Shown here: piece by piece, positions 10,669 to 21,343 of the stretch
How positions within the stretch are numbered: the first letter of the stretch is position 1
Layout: the number at the start of each line of letters is the position of its first letter
Assembly (NCBI GenBank): GCA_039519185.1
Contig: CM076846.1
Coordinates: 223,002,659-223,066,658, forward strand
DNA from: Astragalus membranaceus
Taxonomy: Eukaryota; Streptophyta; Magnoliopsida; Fabales; Fabaceae
Reading direction: 5' to 3'
Length of the DNA: 64,000 nt
Notes under the pieces: model-generated
The model's input: the letters and a program-made list of their open reading frames with translations, nothing else
What the model was told of the DNA's origin: nothing
The model's database searches: none
Made by a program: the position numbers and the translations under genes

Positions 10669-11200
10669 TCATTTGCAGCACACCAAAACCAGGAGGCGCA
10701 AAATAAAACCCAATCTATCAGAAGGAGGAACACAAACCCAAGAAAGAAATTGGCAAAATCTGTAGCTAGGAATAAGATCACACCAAACAAAACCACTTAA
10801 TATAGTTCTGTGTTCTACAAGCTTATCAGCACATGCATTACCCTCTCTATAAATATGAGTGCAAGAGTTCATTTTCCTAGTCAAGTGTAAACAATTATTC
10901 CATCTACTTATAAGCTTACAAGGAACTACTTTGCAATTCTTGAAAGCAGAAATCACTAATTGAAAATCACATTCTAACCACAAAAACTTCCAACATTTAT
11001 CGAAAACAATCTCTATAACCAACACCGCCCCTAAAACTTCAGCATGAAGGGCATAGCTGTTGTTGTTGCCAATGGAGGCAGAAAAACAACCAAGGATAGC
11101 CGTACTTTATCTCTAAAATTACCCCCTCAACCAATTGGACTAGGACAACCTTTAGCAGCACCATGTGTATTGCAGTTTATCATGTAAGGAGCGGAGAGTT
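10669..11200 (-). pseudogene. LINE-derived RNase H-like domain
   Basis: Reads NTHGAAKGCP, then (after a stop) HAEVLGAVLVIEIVF-type sequence, LWLECDFQLVISAFKN and THIYREGNACADKL. These are the RVT_3/RNase H signatures found at the end of plant LINE polyproteins. The first catalytic aspartate of the NTDGA motif is replaced by histidine (NTHGA) and a stop follows within 15 residues, so the domain is inactive. Confidence 0.72.
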
Positions 11201-11273
11201 CCAAATAACCTCTTTGATGTTTGAATAAGTTCTGTAATTCCCAATAACATTGACGGCCTTTATAATCATAAAC

Positions 11274-11740
11274 TCAGCAACAGAGGAAGATCGTAGATTT
11301 AGAAGCATTTACTGCTAAAGTCACATTGGAAATAATTAAATTGATAGTTGTGTGTAAGGGGGTCACATGGTTATCAAATCTAGTATGATTCCTGCAGTAC
11401 AAAATTGCCCAAAAATTGATAACAATAGCAGTGGAGACAATATCACTCAACTGAGGGCGACAACCCTGAGAAGTCGAGGTTAAGATGCTCTGAAAAGAAG
11501 AAGTATCCATCCATATGGATGCGCATGCTACCTCCAAGCCCATTCCAAATATGCTTGGCAAATGGGCATGCAAAGAAGGTGATGAGAGGTCTCTACAACA
11601 CTGTCACAAAGACTACAGATAGAAACAACAATGCAGCCTCTATTCCAAAGTTGATCATCATTTGGAATTTTAACATTCCAGCCCTATTAATTACTTTGAT
11701 AGACCTCAGACCCAAACCACCTTCTTGAAACGGTTTGCAC
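11274..11740 (-). pseudogene. LINE-derived zf-RVT zinc-binding region
   Basis: The minus strand reads LWNRGCIVVSICSLC, then DSVVETSHHLLCMPICQAY. This fits the zf-RVT pattern (RG..V.S.C.LC...ET..HL...C) that lies between RT and RNase H in plant LINEs. A frame change then leads to a 99-codon open stretch (11,573-11,274) that continues the linker, with 'IVINFWAILYCRNHTRFDN' as its recognisable core. Confidence 0.7.
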
Positions 11741-11745
11741 AAAAA

Positions 11746-12844
11746 ATTAGAAACAATATTATTAAATGTATATAACTCTATATCATAAGATCGGCCGAAA
11801 TTATATTGAGAATATCATTTATTATATTATTATTTAAATAATGGAAACATATATTGTCAATTATATGTTTAATGCATATTTTATTTTATTTTATCTTCAA
11901 AAATGCCATATATTTGTTTGGTATTTTTCTTGAAAAGGCAAAAATATTTTTTGTAGTGCATGTTTTTATGGTGCTAGAAAACCATAAGAAAAACTTTCAG
12001 AGTACACCACTATGAGTCCAAAAGACACTTCTTCACCAAGGATCACGGTGTCGCGCCAGAAATTCAATGTAAAGTATTCAAAACTTATAAGGTTTCATTT
12101 TTTGTTCATTTTATTTCTATTATTTTATTATTATTTTTTAATATTTTTTATTAATCTATTTTATTAATCTCTCATTTTAAACATTAATTGAAAATGTACA
12201 ATTATATATGTCATTTAATTATACTTCTAAGGTAGTTTAACTATTCAACTACAAATTTTTCCAAACATTAGTTTATCTGCTATCAACTATTTGCTATAAG
12301 CGAGCTTACCTGTTATCCGTTAATTTTTAGCAAATCAACTATTCAATTACAAATTTTTCCAAACATTAGTTTATCTGCCACTTCATTTCTTTTATTAAAA
12401 AATATTTTCTTTAATTTTATAAAATATTCATTTAAAATAATTAAATAATTTTTAGATTTTAAAAGTCAGATAAATGTTTCGAGGGGAATCGACGGTGGCT
12501 GAGGAAGGAGGTAACGTCGGGGAGGGTGGGATCAGAGATGAAGATTTACGCCGGCGTCGGAAACATCAGCAATGATGCGTTGATGGAGAGATCCGAAAAT
12601 GAAGTGTTGGGCGTGTGGGTCCAATGCAAGGGATTCTAGGTAAGGATAGACGATGAATTGATGACTGTGCATGGTTGAATTGAAAATAGAACCTGCAAAT
12701 GTTTTATAAAATTAAAGTAAATGTTTTTTAATAAAAGAAATGAAATGAGATGCCTACAAGACTTAGTCAATTGCCATGTCAATTAAAACGTTGACACATC
12801 AGAATCTTAGAATTTGAAATTCCAATTTGGTCAACATTGCGGAA
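11746..12844. other. AT-rich intergenic stretch
   Basis: No gene recognised. About 12,240-12,400 carries two direct copies of 'caaatttttccaaacattagtttatctgc', related to motifs at 19,680 and 31,170. About 12,480-12,660 is less AT-rich (gacggtggctgaggaagg...) and could be a scrap of host coding DNA, but no frame gives a family I know. Confidence 0.4.
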
Positions 12845-13005
12845 TTTTGTAAAACAGGGGGACCAAAATTGTCCCAAAAAAATAGGCCGGGGATCAAAAT
12901 TGCGCATTGAATAAAACAGGGGGACCAAAATTGCAAGAAAAAAATACTGGGATTAAACTTGCACATTGAGTAAAATAGGGAGACTAAAATTGCATTTAAG
13001 CCTAT
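12845..13005. repeat. One-sided MULE-type terminal repeat
   Basis: Threefold degenerate repeat of 'gggggaccaaaattgc..' ending ctaaaattgcatttaagcc. This matches the ends of legume Mutator-like MITEs that begin ggcttaaatgcaatttt. The partner end was not found nearby, so this is probably a truncated copy. Confidence 0.5.
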
Positions 13006-13390
13006 AAAGTAATTAAAAACATAAGTTTATGAAATTTATTATAAAAATATTTAACTTGAATCATATATACTTGTTTTTTTATTTTAAATTTATATCTATT
13101 GATATAAATTTGCAACATTACATTTTTTATACTTTAAATACTTTTTGGGGAAAACTATAATTTCTAAATGACATCTTTTATTATCAGGAAAATAATTTAT
13201 AAATAACTGTCATTTAAAAAATATATAAAATACATTTTTATATTTTCTTTCAAAAACAATGATTTTTTATTTTTCATGAATGTAGATTGAATTGTCTACT
13301 GTATGCTACCTCGTTTATGGTATATACAGAAAATTTTACATTTTATTACGTAACAACGTAGTACCAAGAAGAGTTGGTCCGAGCCGTAAC
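13006..13390. other. Distal 5' part of paralogous block 2
   Basis: Non-coding and AT-rich. 'aaaacataagtttatgaaatttattat' and 'tgacatcttttattatcagg' recur at 19,830-20,210 and 31,295-31,480, so this belongs to the duplicated unit. Confidence 0.55.
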
Positions 13391-14525
13391 CAATGGCGGA
13401 CACATGTTTACTTTAGGGGGCTCAAGTGCACCTCCCGAAAAAATAAAGTTAGCATAAAAATCTTAGCAATTTTGTTTTTTGCACACCCTGAAAAATTTCT
13501 TTTGCACCTAAGTCCCTAGTTTTGCAACAAAGTCTCTAGCTTTGCACCACTTTAACGCACCACACTCACACCATCACTTACACACACACACACACACACA
13601 CACTCTCACGTATGTTACTTTAAATTTTTTTCTCTCTCCCTACGTCATTGTACTCCGGTGAATTTCCTATATATTCTCTCTATTCTTTCTTTTTTATTCT
13701 TTCTTCTTTCTTCTTCATTGTCACTGAAACGAGATCGCTTCTCCTCTTCCTTTCTTCATTGCAAAATTGACCAAGCTCTCCTCTCTTCTTCCTTTCCACT
13801 AGTAGCAACAAAGCTCTCCACTGAAACTAGAACGCCTCACCCCTCCATTTCCCATCGCAACAGTTTTTGCCGTTCGTCATTGTTTTCGCTTTTGTTCGTG
13901 AGTCGTGACTGTGTGGCTTCCGTTCTTGAGGCTTCTGTTGCCTTTGTTGGTGACTTTAAGGTCAGAAATTTATTTTTACTCAAAACCCTAAATCCCAAAT
14001 TAGTTGAGTCTATTGAATCTATTCTTGTGCTTGTGAATGTGTTGAATTAATTCTTGTTCTTATTATCTTAATTTTGATTCCGTTCTTGAGGCGTTTGTCG
14101 CCATTTTTGATGGCATTAAGGTAAAAAAAATTATTTTCACTCAAAACCCTAAATCCCAAATTAGTTGAGTCTATTGAATCTCTTCTTGTTCTTGTGAATA
14201 TGTTGAATAAATTCTTGTTCATACTATCATAATTTTGATTATTAGTGTTATTTAATTGGTACTTTGGGGTAATGCAATTTAATTAATTTGCATTTCGAGT
14301 TAGTTCTATTTAATTAATTTTGAGCCTATCTGTTCTGGTATTTTGTGAATATGTTGATTCTTTTAGCGTTATTTAAATTGTATTTAAGAACTTGTTAGTG
14401 CTATTTATTTCAATTTATCCGTGCAACACAAGTTGCGAACCTAGTAAAGTCTTACTTTTATTACGTTTTTAGCGATGTGTGTGCTTAACAAATTTTGCAC
14501 TCCCTGGCTTGTGGATCTGCCACTG
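13391..14525. mobile_element. Non-autonomous hAT-like element
   Basis: Left end caatggcggacaca and right end ...ggatctgccactg are imperfect inverted repeats of the CAGTGGCGGATC type seen in plant hAT elements. Flanking 8-mers gccgtaac (13,383-13,390) and gtagtaac (14,526-14,533) agree at six of eight bases, consistent with an old 8-bp target duplication. The interior is a pyrimidine-rich leader followed by two copies of a 'ttccgttcttgaggc...ccctaaatcccaaattag' unit (about 13,918-14,040 and 14,078-14,215). No transposase is present. Truncated relatives lie at 19,045-19,676 and 31,021-31,155. Confidence 0.6.
13580..13603. repeat. (CA)n microsatellite
   Basis: About 12 CA units inside the hAT-like element. 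Confidence 0.9.
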
Positions 14526-14533
14526 GTAGTAAC

Positions 14534-14715
14534 TAGGTTTGGATCCCACCTTAAGGTCTCGAATCTTGGATGCGACAAAAACTTTGTTGGGAGGGGAAAA
14601 CCTCACAGTCAGAAAAGCCTCATACTCGAAATCAGTCAGGTTCCTCGGCGTAGTCGTCGGGAAAGCCGATGAGTATTGCGCACCAATGACACGAAACAAA
14701 AAAAAAGAGTTAACA
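14534..14715 (-). mobile_element. Possible SINE remnant
   Basis: On the minus strand a B-box-like gattcgagacc lies upstream of a 3' part. The flanks gtagtaac and gtagtaat could be a short target duplication. It abuts the hAT end, so the boundaries are unclear. Confidence 0.3.
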
Positions 14716-15268
14716 AGGTAGTAATAAAAATACATTTATTCACTCTAACCAATAAATGTATTTCCTAAAAAAATTAATGAGGAAATGATGGGAAGTAATA
14801 TAAATGTATAACCAATAAATGTATTTCCTAAAAAAATTAATGATTGTCAAAGAAAAAAAATATAAATGTATCTCCTAAAAATTTTAGTAATATAACATCA
14901 TTAAATGTGCATTGCCTGGCTAGGAACAAAATTAAATACGTTATTATGACCTGTTGAAACCTATAACAAAATTTGTTGAGTATCAATATTCCTAATTTTA
15001 TATAATATAGTTTATTTAAAATGTAACGATAAATATATATTTGTATTCACCTTGAAAAGTATTTGAATTTTTTTCACAATTCGAACGAGGTGTTCTACAA
15101 TTTTTCAAAATTCAAACCGGAAAGGAAAGTATTGGAATGACTCTCATGATTAGAATATTTGGATGATGGTATTTTTTGTTTTTGGCTAGGTGTGAATTAA
15201 TAATGGAAATCGTACATAAGGGAAAGTTTTCAATTAGAGATCTTTTCCGTTCTATGAATAATTTTTTT
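14716..15268. other. 5' flank of SIN3-like copy 2
   Basis: Non-coding block sequence with 'aaatacatttattcac', 'cctggctaggaacaaaattaaa' and 'aaattcaaaccg.aaagg' phrases shared with the other blocks. It is uninterrupted where block 1 carries the MULE MITE and the copia element, so it serves as the empty-site reference. Confidence 0.65.
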
Positions 15269-15278
15269 TATATATTTT
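15269..15278 (+). promoter_or_regulatory. TATA-like box upstream of SIN3-like copy 2
   Basis: tatatatttt, 100 bp before the ATG at 15,369, conserved in position in all four copies. Confidence 0.4.
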
Positions 15279-15368
15279 GATTGCCCACATTGTTGTTGAT
15301 CTATCTATCTACAATCCGGTCTTGGGTGGGTTTTTCATTCTTGTTTGCTTTGCATACCCTTAATCAGG

Positions 15369-15902
15369 ATGAAGAGATCCATGTCATTTAGAGAAGAACC
15401 TTCAAGTGAATCAAGTCGTGTTACTCGTCAGAAACCCACCATGGATGATGCATTGGCGTATCTCCGAAAAGTAAAAGACACTATGTTTGAAGAAAAGAAG
15501 GAAGAATATGATGCATTTCTAGATGTCCTGGTAAATTTTAGGGCCCGCAAAACTGGAGCAACAAGTGTCATAGCGAGAGTGAAAGAGCTATTGAAAGGGC
15601 ATGAAGATTTAATTACAGGATTTAACGTCTTCTTACCAAAGGGATGTGAAATCACACTTCCATTGAATGGCCAACAACAACCTCCGCAAAAGAAAGATGT
15701 TGATTATTTTGATGCTATTGATTTTGTGGAAATGGTTAGGGCTCGTTTTGAAGGCAATGATGGTGTCTATAGGTCTTTTATAGCAATATTAAGAATGTAT
15801 AGAAACGGAGCCAAGAGTAAAACTGAGGTTTGCGATGAGGTTGTTGGACTTTTCAAGGACCATCCAGATCTTCTTGATGGCTTTACTGCATTCTTGCCTT
15901 GA
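15369..15902 (+). CDS. SIN3-like PAH1-PAH2 mini-protein, copy 2 (177 aa)
   Basis: An intact, intronless gene. The protein begins MKRSMSFREEP, like the N terminus of plant SIN3-like co-repressors. It has two paired amphipathic helix domains: PAH1 about residues 25-92 (DDALAYLRKVKDTM to FNVFLPKG) and PAH2 about 111-177 (DAIDFVEMVRARF to GFTAFLP). It stops immediately after PAH2. Full-length plant SIN3-like proteins have about 1,300 residues with a third PAH and the histone-deacetylase interaction domain, all absent here. PAH domains bind short amphipathic helices of transcription factors, so the predicted role is binding such factors in the nucleus without recruiting deacetylase. That role is inferred, not shown. 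The start is the first ATG after the TATA-like box, shared by all copies. This copy has a 4-residue insertion (about residue 14) relative to copy 3. Confidence 0.85.
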   Translation: MKRSMSFREEPSSESSRVTRQKPTMDDALAYLRKVKDTMFEEKKEEYDAFLDVLVNFRARKTGATSVIARVKELLKGHEDLITGFNVFLPKGCEITLPLNGQQQPPQKKDVDYFDAIDFVEMVRARFEGNDGVYRSFIAILRMYRNGAKSKTEVCDEVVGLFKDHPDLLDGFTAFLP

Positions 15903-16610
15903 TTATACTTTAGGAGCCACCACTACTCATTATGCAATGATGAGAAATCCGAAGAATTGTTGTGTATGTTGTGTATGTTGAGTGGGTTGATTTGGATTAT
16001 TTTATATATGCATTCCGGTTATGAATTTCGACTATTTTAATTTTGTATTCAAATTGAGTGGCGACCATAAACTATTTATCTATGAGAAATAATTATTAGA
16101 TAAGAATACTGCTAGTTTTTTTTTTTACTTCAATGATGTATAAGACCTACTTGATTTTAAATAACTTGCTTTACGTTTCTTTCATTTCATGCCATTTCAT
16201 GTCTTTCTTTCCACAAAACCTGCATTGCACATTTAGAAATAAAATTTAATATTTTTTTTTGTCTTTTCTCATCCCTATTTTTCTTTGAAATATATCTTTA
16301 AATATATCCTTTAAGTAATGGAAATCATCAAAGACGTCGTAGCCCGTACGTTTCAAAAAAAGATTAAGGTCTAATAGTTGCCCGAATGGAGAATGGGAGA
16401 AGTGTTTGTAGCGTCAAAGAGTTTGAAGATTTTCTTTTTCATTATGAATGTTAGTATTTGTTAGATTTGATAGAAATGTTAGTGGGTGAGATTTAATTCC
16501 TCCCCCCTCTTTACCACTTCACTCATTAACTCTCCCACACCAATTTCTGATAACTCCCATAGGCTTTGTTAAGTAAATGGCGATAGAGATGCGTAGTTTA
16601 GGTTTTGAGA
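15903..16610. other. 3' flank of SIN3-like copy 2
   Basis: Non-coding and block-conserved. It includes the region 'catttcatgccatttcatg' and the stretch from 'gtagcgtcaaagag' to 'ctctcccacaccaatttctg' shared with copies 1 and 4. Confidence 0.6.
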
Positions 16611-17096
16611 GGTAAAACAAAGGTGGTAACATGTAACAGAGTCTTCGAGGAAGTTGGCAAAAAAACAGTGGCAAGCAAAGGCAACTAGAAGAGAGTTTGT
16701 GGGGATTATGGAGGAACTAATTTTTTATATATTAAAACATAGAGTAAACCCTCCCCTCTAAAACTCTCTCAAATCCCCCTCCCAAACATACCGATAGGTT
16801 TCTTAAATATGTACCTCAAGTAAGCCTCCTACTGCTCACCATAACAAAGTTATCATAAGAAATGGGAACTTAAAGAGTAAAACAAAGAAATAGCTAGGAT
16901 GCATGCAAAGAGGATGGTAGAGGATATACTTTATTATGTTTGAGTTAGTTAATAGTTAATTTTTATTTAGTCAGCTAGTAAGTCCTTCTAATTAGGTTAG
17001 TTGGTTGAATGATCGTTGACAAGAGTAACCATGTGGGAGTAGTCTCAAATCACCAAATTTCAGTACTTTCAAGCTTAAGACATACTCTTCGTTCAT
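16611..17096. other. Non-coding stretch between block 2 and LINE remnant
   Basis: No gene seen. The first part (to about 16,640) still follows block 4. 16,740-16,795 contains 'ctctcaaatccccctcccaaacatacc', one end of a MITE related to that at 17,561. The rest is unremarkable. Confidence 0.4.
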
Positions 17097-17500
17097 TTTT
17101 TTTTATAAGTAAAAAAAATATTAAAGGGGGTGCAAACAAGCACCCTAACCGTTACATATATAAGGGGTCTCATTAAAACATCTCTGGGCCAAAACCCCAT
17201 GGGATAAAGACTCAAGGAGGAAAAAGAGTACCCCAAGAAGAGAGAGGTAATAAAACAGTTACACCGAGTTCATACAAACCAAAAGGTTACCCCACCAATA
17301 TCTTAAAAATAGAATTTCAGCCTTCTATACTTATGAACTAGGTCCGTGTTATAGACTTAACATGGTTAACAACCACCCGCGGATCAAAAACAAGACCTTT
17401 GAAAAGAATATGGTTCCGATGGAACCAAATACACCAAGATACAGTCATCCATATCATATATTTCAACTCGAGGTTTTAACAAAAAACAATTGACCTATAT
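17097..17500 (-). mobile_element. Second LINE 3' remnant
   Basis: The minus strand gives CIWFHRNHILFKG, followed by a short linker and a long non-coding 3' part with 'ggggtctcattaaaacatctctggg', resembling the 3' part of the remnant at 10,390. The W.HRN..F motif is the linker between zf-RVT and RNase H in plant LINEs. No open frame remains. Confidence 0.55.
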
Positions 17501-17560
17501 TACTTGACGTTTTACAATACCAATGAAACATCAATAATCTTTTTACCTAATATACCCTTT

Positions 17561-17780
17561 GGGTATGTTTGGGAGGGGGTTTTGCGAGGGGAAGGGAGGG
17601 AAGGGCTTGAAAAAAATTAGTCTATATTTTAATATGTATTTAAGATTTTAAAAAATTAATAGAACAAGTTGATAGATATCCATATAACATTTTTAATCAC
17701 ACTTGATTTATGTTTAAAGACATTTTATAGTTTCTTCACTTCTAAATTGAAAAATATGCTCTCCCCTCCCAAACATACCC
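17561..17780. mobile_element. MITE with gggtatgtttgggaggg inverted ends
   Basis: 220 bp. Left gggtatgtttgggagggg and right ctcccctcccaaacataccc form a near-perfect inverted pair. The interior is AT-rich. It belongs to the same style of element as 9,651-10,131. Confidence 0.65.
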
Positions 17781-18164
17781 TTAAAGCATTGATATAGTTT
17801 TCTTAATTATTTTTGTTAATCAGTGTGCCACAACCTTAAACGTCAAATAATATGAGAATGAGCTAATATTGAGGCCTTCTTTTGGGTTGGATTTATTGAC
17901 TTCACTTCTTATACCAAAAAACAAACTATGTTGCTTCCTAATTTGAAAGATTTGAAAAGACATTATTTCGCTTCATAGACGTAGAATTTCTATGCTTGAT
18001 TCCAAAATAGAGATTTAAATATATATGTTTCAATTTTTATAAATTTAAAATACATAATTAACATTTTATGAATGTTATTCAAGTTTAGATGCTTAATTTT
18101 TAGATAGTTAGTTAGGTAGTTAGTTAGTGAGTTAACTAGTTCGATGGAAAAATAAATGGATAAA

Positions 18165-18188
18165 TAGATAGATAGATAGATAGGTAGG

Positions 18189-18250
<62 letters not shown>

Positions 18251-18251
18251 T
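18165..18251. repeat. (GATA)n microsatellite
   Basis: About 20 GATA units with a short ggtaggta interruption near 18,183. Confidence 0.95.
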
Positions 18252-18519
18252 AATAGAATTTTTTAAATTAATATTTAGTTTAATAAAAACTAGTTAGGAG
18301 AGAATGAAGAAGTAAGAAGGAATAAGAATGAAGAAGAAATGATATTGGAGAGAATGAGAATGAAAAAGTAAGAAGGAATAAGAATGAAAGAGGGTATAAA
18401 AAGAAATAATATAGGACATAATGAGAATGAATAAAGGAATGAGAGAATGAAGAAGTAAGAAAGAATAAGAACGAAGGAGTAAGAGGGAATGAGAAAGAAG
18501 AAGAAAGGGGAAAATGTAA

Positions 18520-18522
<3 letters not shown>
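18252..18522. repeat. Purine-rich low-complexity stretch
   Basis: Irregular repetition of 'gaatgagaatgaagaagtaagaaggaataa'-type words, almost pure purine on the plus strand. It continues after the AT tract to about 18,725. No gene. Confidence 0.8.

Positions 18523-18602
<80 letters not shown>
18523..18602. repeat. (AT)n microsatellite, about 40 units
   Basis: An uninterrupted 80-bp AT alternation. Length may be unreliable in assembly. Confidence 0.95.
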
Positions 18603-18604
<2 letters not shown>

Positions 18605-18784
18605 AGAAATTTATGGAGATTAGAGAGTATTATAAAGAAGAAGAAAGATAAGATAGGGAAAAATGTAGGAGAGAATGAGAAGGAAATAAAGAGTGAAATG
18701 AGACAACGAGAAGAGTGTAGGAGAAAATTTTAATTTTAGGCATTTCTGGACGGTTTTGACGAAATTTCCAACTGAAAAATTGGA

Positions 18785-19035
18785 ATTACCGGTGGATTTT
18801 AAAAAAACAAAATTCAAAAATACACCGGTAAAACGCTAAAATCCACCAGTAACATACCGGCTGATTTATCATAGAATTTTTAAAAAAATGGCTGTAATTC
18901 AAATTTTTACGCCGGAACCGTACAGACGAAAAAAATTCCTCGGGAATTCCAATTTTTTCGTCGGAACGATACCGAGGGAAAAATTTGCGGGAAATTCTAA
19001 TTTTTGCGGGAAATTCCTCACATATATTATTTAAA
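18785..19035. repeat. CACTA-like subterminal repeat fragment
   Basis: Repeated ccggtggatt/ccaccggt-like and 'ccgagggaaaaatttgcggg' words in both orientations resemble CACTA subterminal repeats. Neither terminus is visible, so this is a truncated copy at best. Confidence 0.35.
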
Positions 19036-19044
19036 AAAATTCTA

Positions 19045-19676
19045 TCTCCCCGCGTCGGTGATTGTACTCCTGTAAACTTTCCTCTTTCTTCTCTCTCTTC
19101 TTTATTCTTTCTAGTTTCTATTCTTTTTTCTTCACGGTCAATGAAACATGAAACCAGTTTGCTTCTCCCTTTACTTTCTTCAATCACAACATTGAACTAG
19201 CTCTCCTCTCTTCTTCCTTTCAACTCAAAACAACAAAGCTCTCCACTAAAACTAGATCGCCGCTTCCCTAACTCCACCATCGCAGCAGTTTCCGTGGTTC
19301 GCCGTTGTTCCCGCTTTCGTTCGTGAATCGTGACCATGAGGCTTCCGTTCTTGAGGCTTTTGTCACCCTTGTTCGTGGCTTTGAGGTCAGAAAATTATTT
19401 TCACTCAAAACCTTAAATCCCTAATTAGTTTAGTCAATTGAATATGTTCTTGTTCTTATTGTCCTAACTTTGATTCTAATGCTATTTAATTGGTCATTTG
19501 TGTTGGTGCTATTTAATCAATTTGTATTTTGTGAATATGTTGATTCTTTTAGTGCAATTTAATTTGTATATATGAACTTGTTAGTGCTATTTACTTTGTG
19601 TTGATCCACTGCAACACAAGTTGTGAATCTGTTAGTCTTATTTTTATTACACTAATAGCGATGTGTGTGTTTGAAG
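19045..19676. mobile_element. Truncated hAT-like element (relative of 13,391-14,525)
   Basis: It shares the pyrimidine-rich leader, 'caaagctctccactaaaact', 'ttccgttcttgaggct' and the terminal 'gcgatgtgtgtg' stretch with the copy at 13.4-14.5 kb. Both outermost ends are missing. Its position at the distal 5' side of block 3 matches that in blocks 2 and 4. Confidence 0.55.
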
Positions 19677-19867
19677 CTGCTATCTGTTAATTTTACCAAA
19701 CACTAGTTTATTCGCTATCAACTATTTACTATAATCTAGTTTAGCGGCTATCTGTTAATTTTTACCAAATAGTGTCGTAATGTAGAAAAACCAAAGTTAT
19801 TAAAACATATTGTATACAAAAAGTAAAAACATAAATTTATGAAATTTATTATACAAATACTTGACTT
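19677..19867. other. Distal 5' part of paralogous block 3
   Basis: Non-coding, matches 31,160-31,335 ('accaaacactagtttattc', 'atctagttta..'). Confidence 0.55.
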
Positions 19868-20059
19868 TGTTTAGGTTTAGGGGTCTTTGACCCCCTCCAG
19901 TATCTAGGGGAAATGGGCCCTGAATAATTCGGAGTTCGGCCGGAAGGTGAGTAAAGCCTGGCTTCAATTTGTTCCATCGTCGGGGATCGAACTCGGGTAC
20001 TAGCCGAGTCCACACCTTAAGATGAAGTGCATTAACAACTTGCACCCAAGCTTTGAGTT
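19868..20059 (-). mobile_element. SINE with perfect 15-bp target duplication
   Basis: 192 bp inserted in block 3, flanked by identical copies of acaaatacttgactt (19,853-19,867 and 20,060-20,074). On the minus strand it contains a pol III B-box-like gagttcgatcccc near its 5' half. Block 4 has no insert at the corresponding place. Size, TSD length and B box fit a tRNA-derived SINE. Confidence 0.8.
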
Positions 20060-20074
20060 ACAAATACTTGACTT

Positions 20075-20715
20075 GAATCATATAAACTTGTTTTTTCATT
20101 TTAAATTTACGTCTATCGATATAAAATCGCAACATTACATTTTTTTATACTTTAAATTTACTTTTTGGGTAAAACTATAATTTCTAAATGACATTTTTAT
20201 TATCAGGAAAGTAATTTATAAATAATCGTATATTAAGAAATATATAAAATACATTATTATATTTTCTTTAAAAAACAATGATTTTTGATATTTCTGTATT
20301 ACAGTCATGATTTGAATGTAGATTGAATTGCCCACTGTATGCAACCTCTTTTATGGTATATAGTTTCCATAAGTTTTGTCCTAAATAGTTTCCATATTGA
20401 ATTACAAACCAGACTTATTGAATAACCCATAAGTTTTGTCCTAAATAGTTTTAGGTGATATTTTGTGTATTCTCCTCGAAAAGTATTAGAATTTTTCCCA
20501 CAATTCGAACGAGGTTTTCTAAAGTTTTTCAAAATTCAAACCGCGAAGGGAAAGTATTGGAATGACTCTCATGATTGGAATGTTTTGATGATGGTAATTT
20601 TTTTATATGGATGGTATTTTCTTGTTTAGGTATGTATTAATAATGGATAATATGGAAATCGTATACAAGGGAAAATTTTCAACTAGAGATTTTTCTATTC
20701 TTTGAATAATTTTTT
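20075..20715. other. 5' flank of SIN3-like copy 3
   Basis: Non-coding block sequence. A 25-bp phrase 'ccataagttttgtcctaaat' is directly repeated at about 20,367 and 20,428. The usual 'aaattcaaaccg' and 'ctctcatgattggaatg' phrases precede the promoter. Confidence 0.55.
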
Positions 20716-20725
20716 TATATATTTT
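20716..20725 (+). promoter_or_regulatory. TATA-like box upstream of SIN3-like copy 3
   Basis: tatatatttt, 106 bp before the ATG at 20,822. Confidence 0.4.
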
Positions 20726-20821
20726 GTTTAAGAACCTTTGTTGTTGATCAATCTATCTACAATCCTGTCTTGGCGGGTTGGAGTTTTTCATTCTTGTTTG
20801 CTTTGCATACCCTCAATCAGG

Positions 20822-21343
20822 ATGAAGAGATCCATGTCTTCTAGAGGAGAACCTTCAAATGGTGTTACCCGTCAGAAACCAACCCTGGATGATGCATTGG
20901 TGTATCTTAGGAAGGTGAAAGAAGCTATGTTTGAAGATGAGAAGGAAGAATACGATGCATTTCTAGACGTCCTAGTAAATTTCAGGGCACGTAGAATTGG
21001 TGCAACAAGTGTCATAGCGAGAGTGAAAGAGCTATTGAAAGGGCATGAAGATTTAATTACAGGATTTAACATCTTCTTGCCAAAGGGATGTGAAATCACA
21101 CTTCCATTGAAACAACAACAACCTCCACAAAAGAAAGATGTTGATTATTTTGATGCTCTAGATTTTTTAGAAAAGGTTCAAGCTCGTTTTGAAGGCAACG
21201 ATGGTGTCTATAGGTCTTTTCTAGAATTATTAAGGATGTATAGAAATGAAGCCAAGACTAAAACTGAGGTTTACCATGAGGTTGCTGAACTTTTCAAGGA
21301 CCATCAAGATCTTTTTGAAGGGTTTACTGCATTCTTGCCTTGA
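20822..21343 (+). CDS. SIN3-like PAH1-PAH2 mini-protein, copy 3 (173 aa)
   Basis: An intact, intronless ORF starting MKRSMSSRGEP. PAH1 spans residues about 21-95 (TLDDALVYL to KGCEITL). A short PPQKKDVDYF linker (101-110) follows, then PAH2 at about 111-173 (DALDFLEKVQARF to GFTAFLP). The stop follows PAH2 directly. Charged and hydrophobic spacing of the four helices in each PAH is preserved, including the FLPKG and FTAFLP ends, so both domains should fold. Relative to copy 2, PAH2 has ELLRMYRNEAKTKTEVYHEV, the version closest to the SIN3 consensus. Predicted nuclear binder of transcription-factor helices. It lacks PAH3 and the deacetylase-interacting region, so a competitor or decoy role is possible but unproven. 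It lies 0.5 kb from a Tat-like retroelement. Confidence 0.87.
   Translation: MKRSMSSRGEPSNGVTRQKPTLDDALVYLRKVKEAMFEDEKEEYDAFLDVLVNFRARRIGATSVIARVKELLKGHEDLITGFNIFLPKGCEITLPLKQQQPPQKKDVDYFDALDFLEKVQARFEGNDGVYRSFLELLRMYRNEAKTKTEVYHEVAELFKDHQDLFEGFTAFLP

Larger units (their letters stand above)
10390..11745 (-). mobile_element. LINE (non-LTR retrotransposon) 3' remnant
   Basis: Minus-strand remains of a plant L1-type element: a zf-RVT zinc-binding region followed by an RNase H-like domain and a 3' untranslated part ending near 10,390. Several frame breaks are present. The 3' part ('ggtctc/gtctcgttaaaac..') resembles the second LINE remnant at 17,097. Endonuclease and most of the reverse transcriptase are missing, the usual result of 5' truncation. 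Confidence 0.75.

Noticed and set aside
13658..14050. A 130-codon plus-strand open frame
   Set aside because: It lies in the pyrimidine-rich leader of a hAT-like element; the translation is low complexity and the truncated relative at 19 kb does not keep it.
15428..15655. Antisense open frames across each PAH1 region (also near 6,116, 20,872)
   Set aside because: They are the reverse-strand shadow of a conserved coding sequence and have no independent support.
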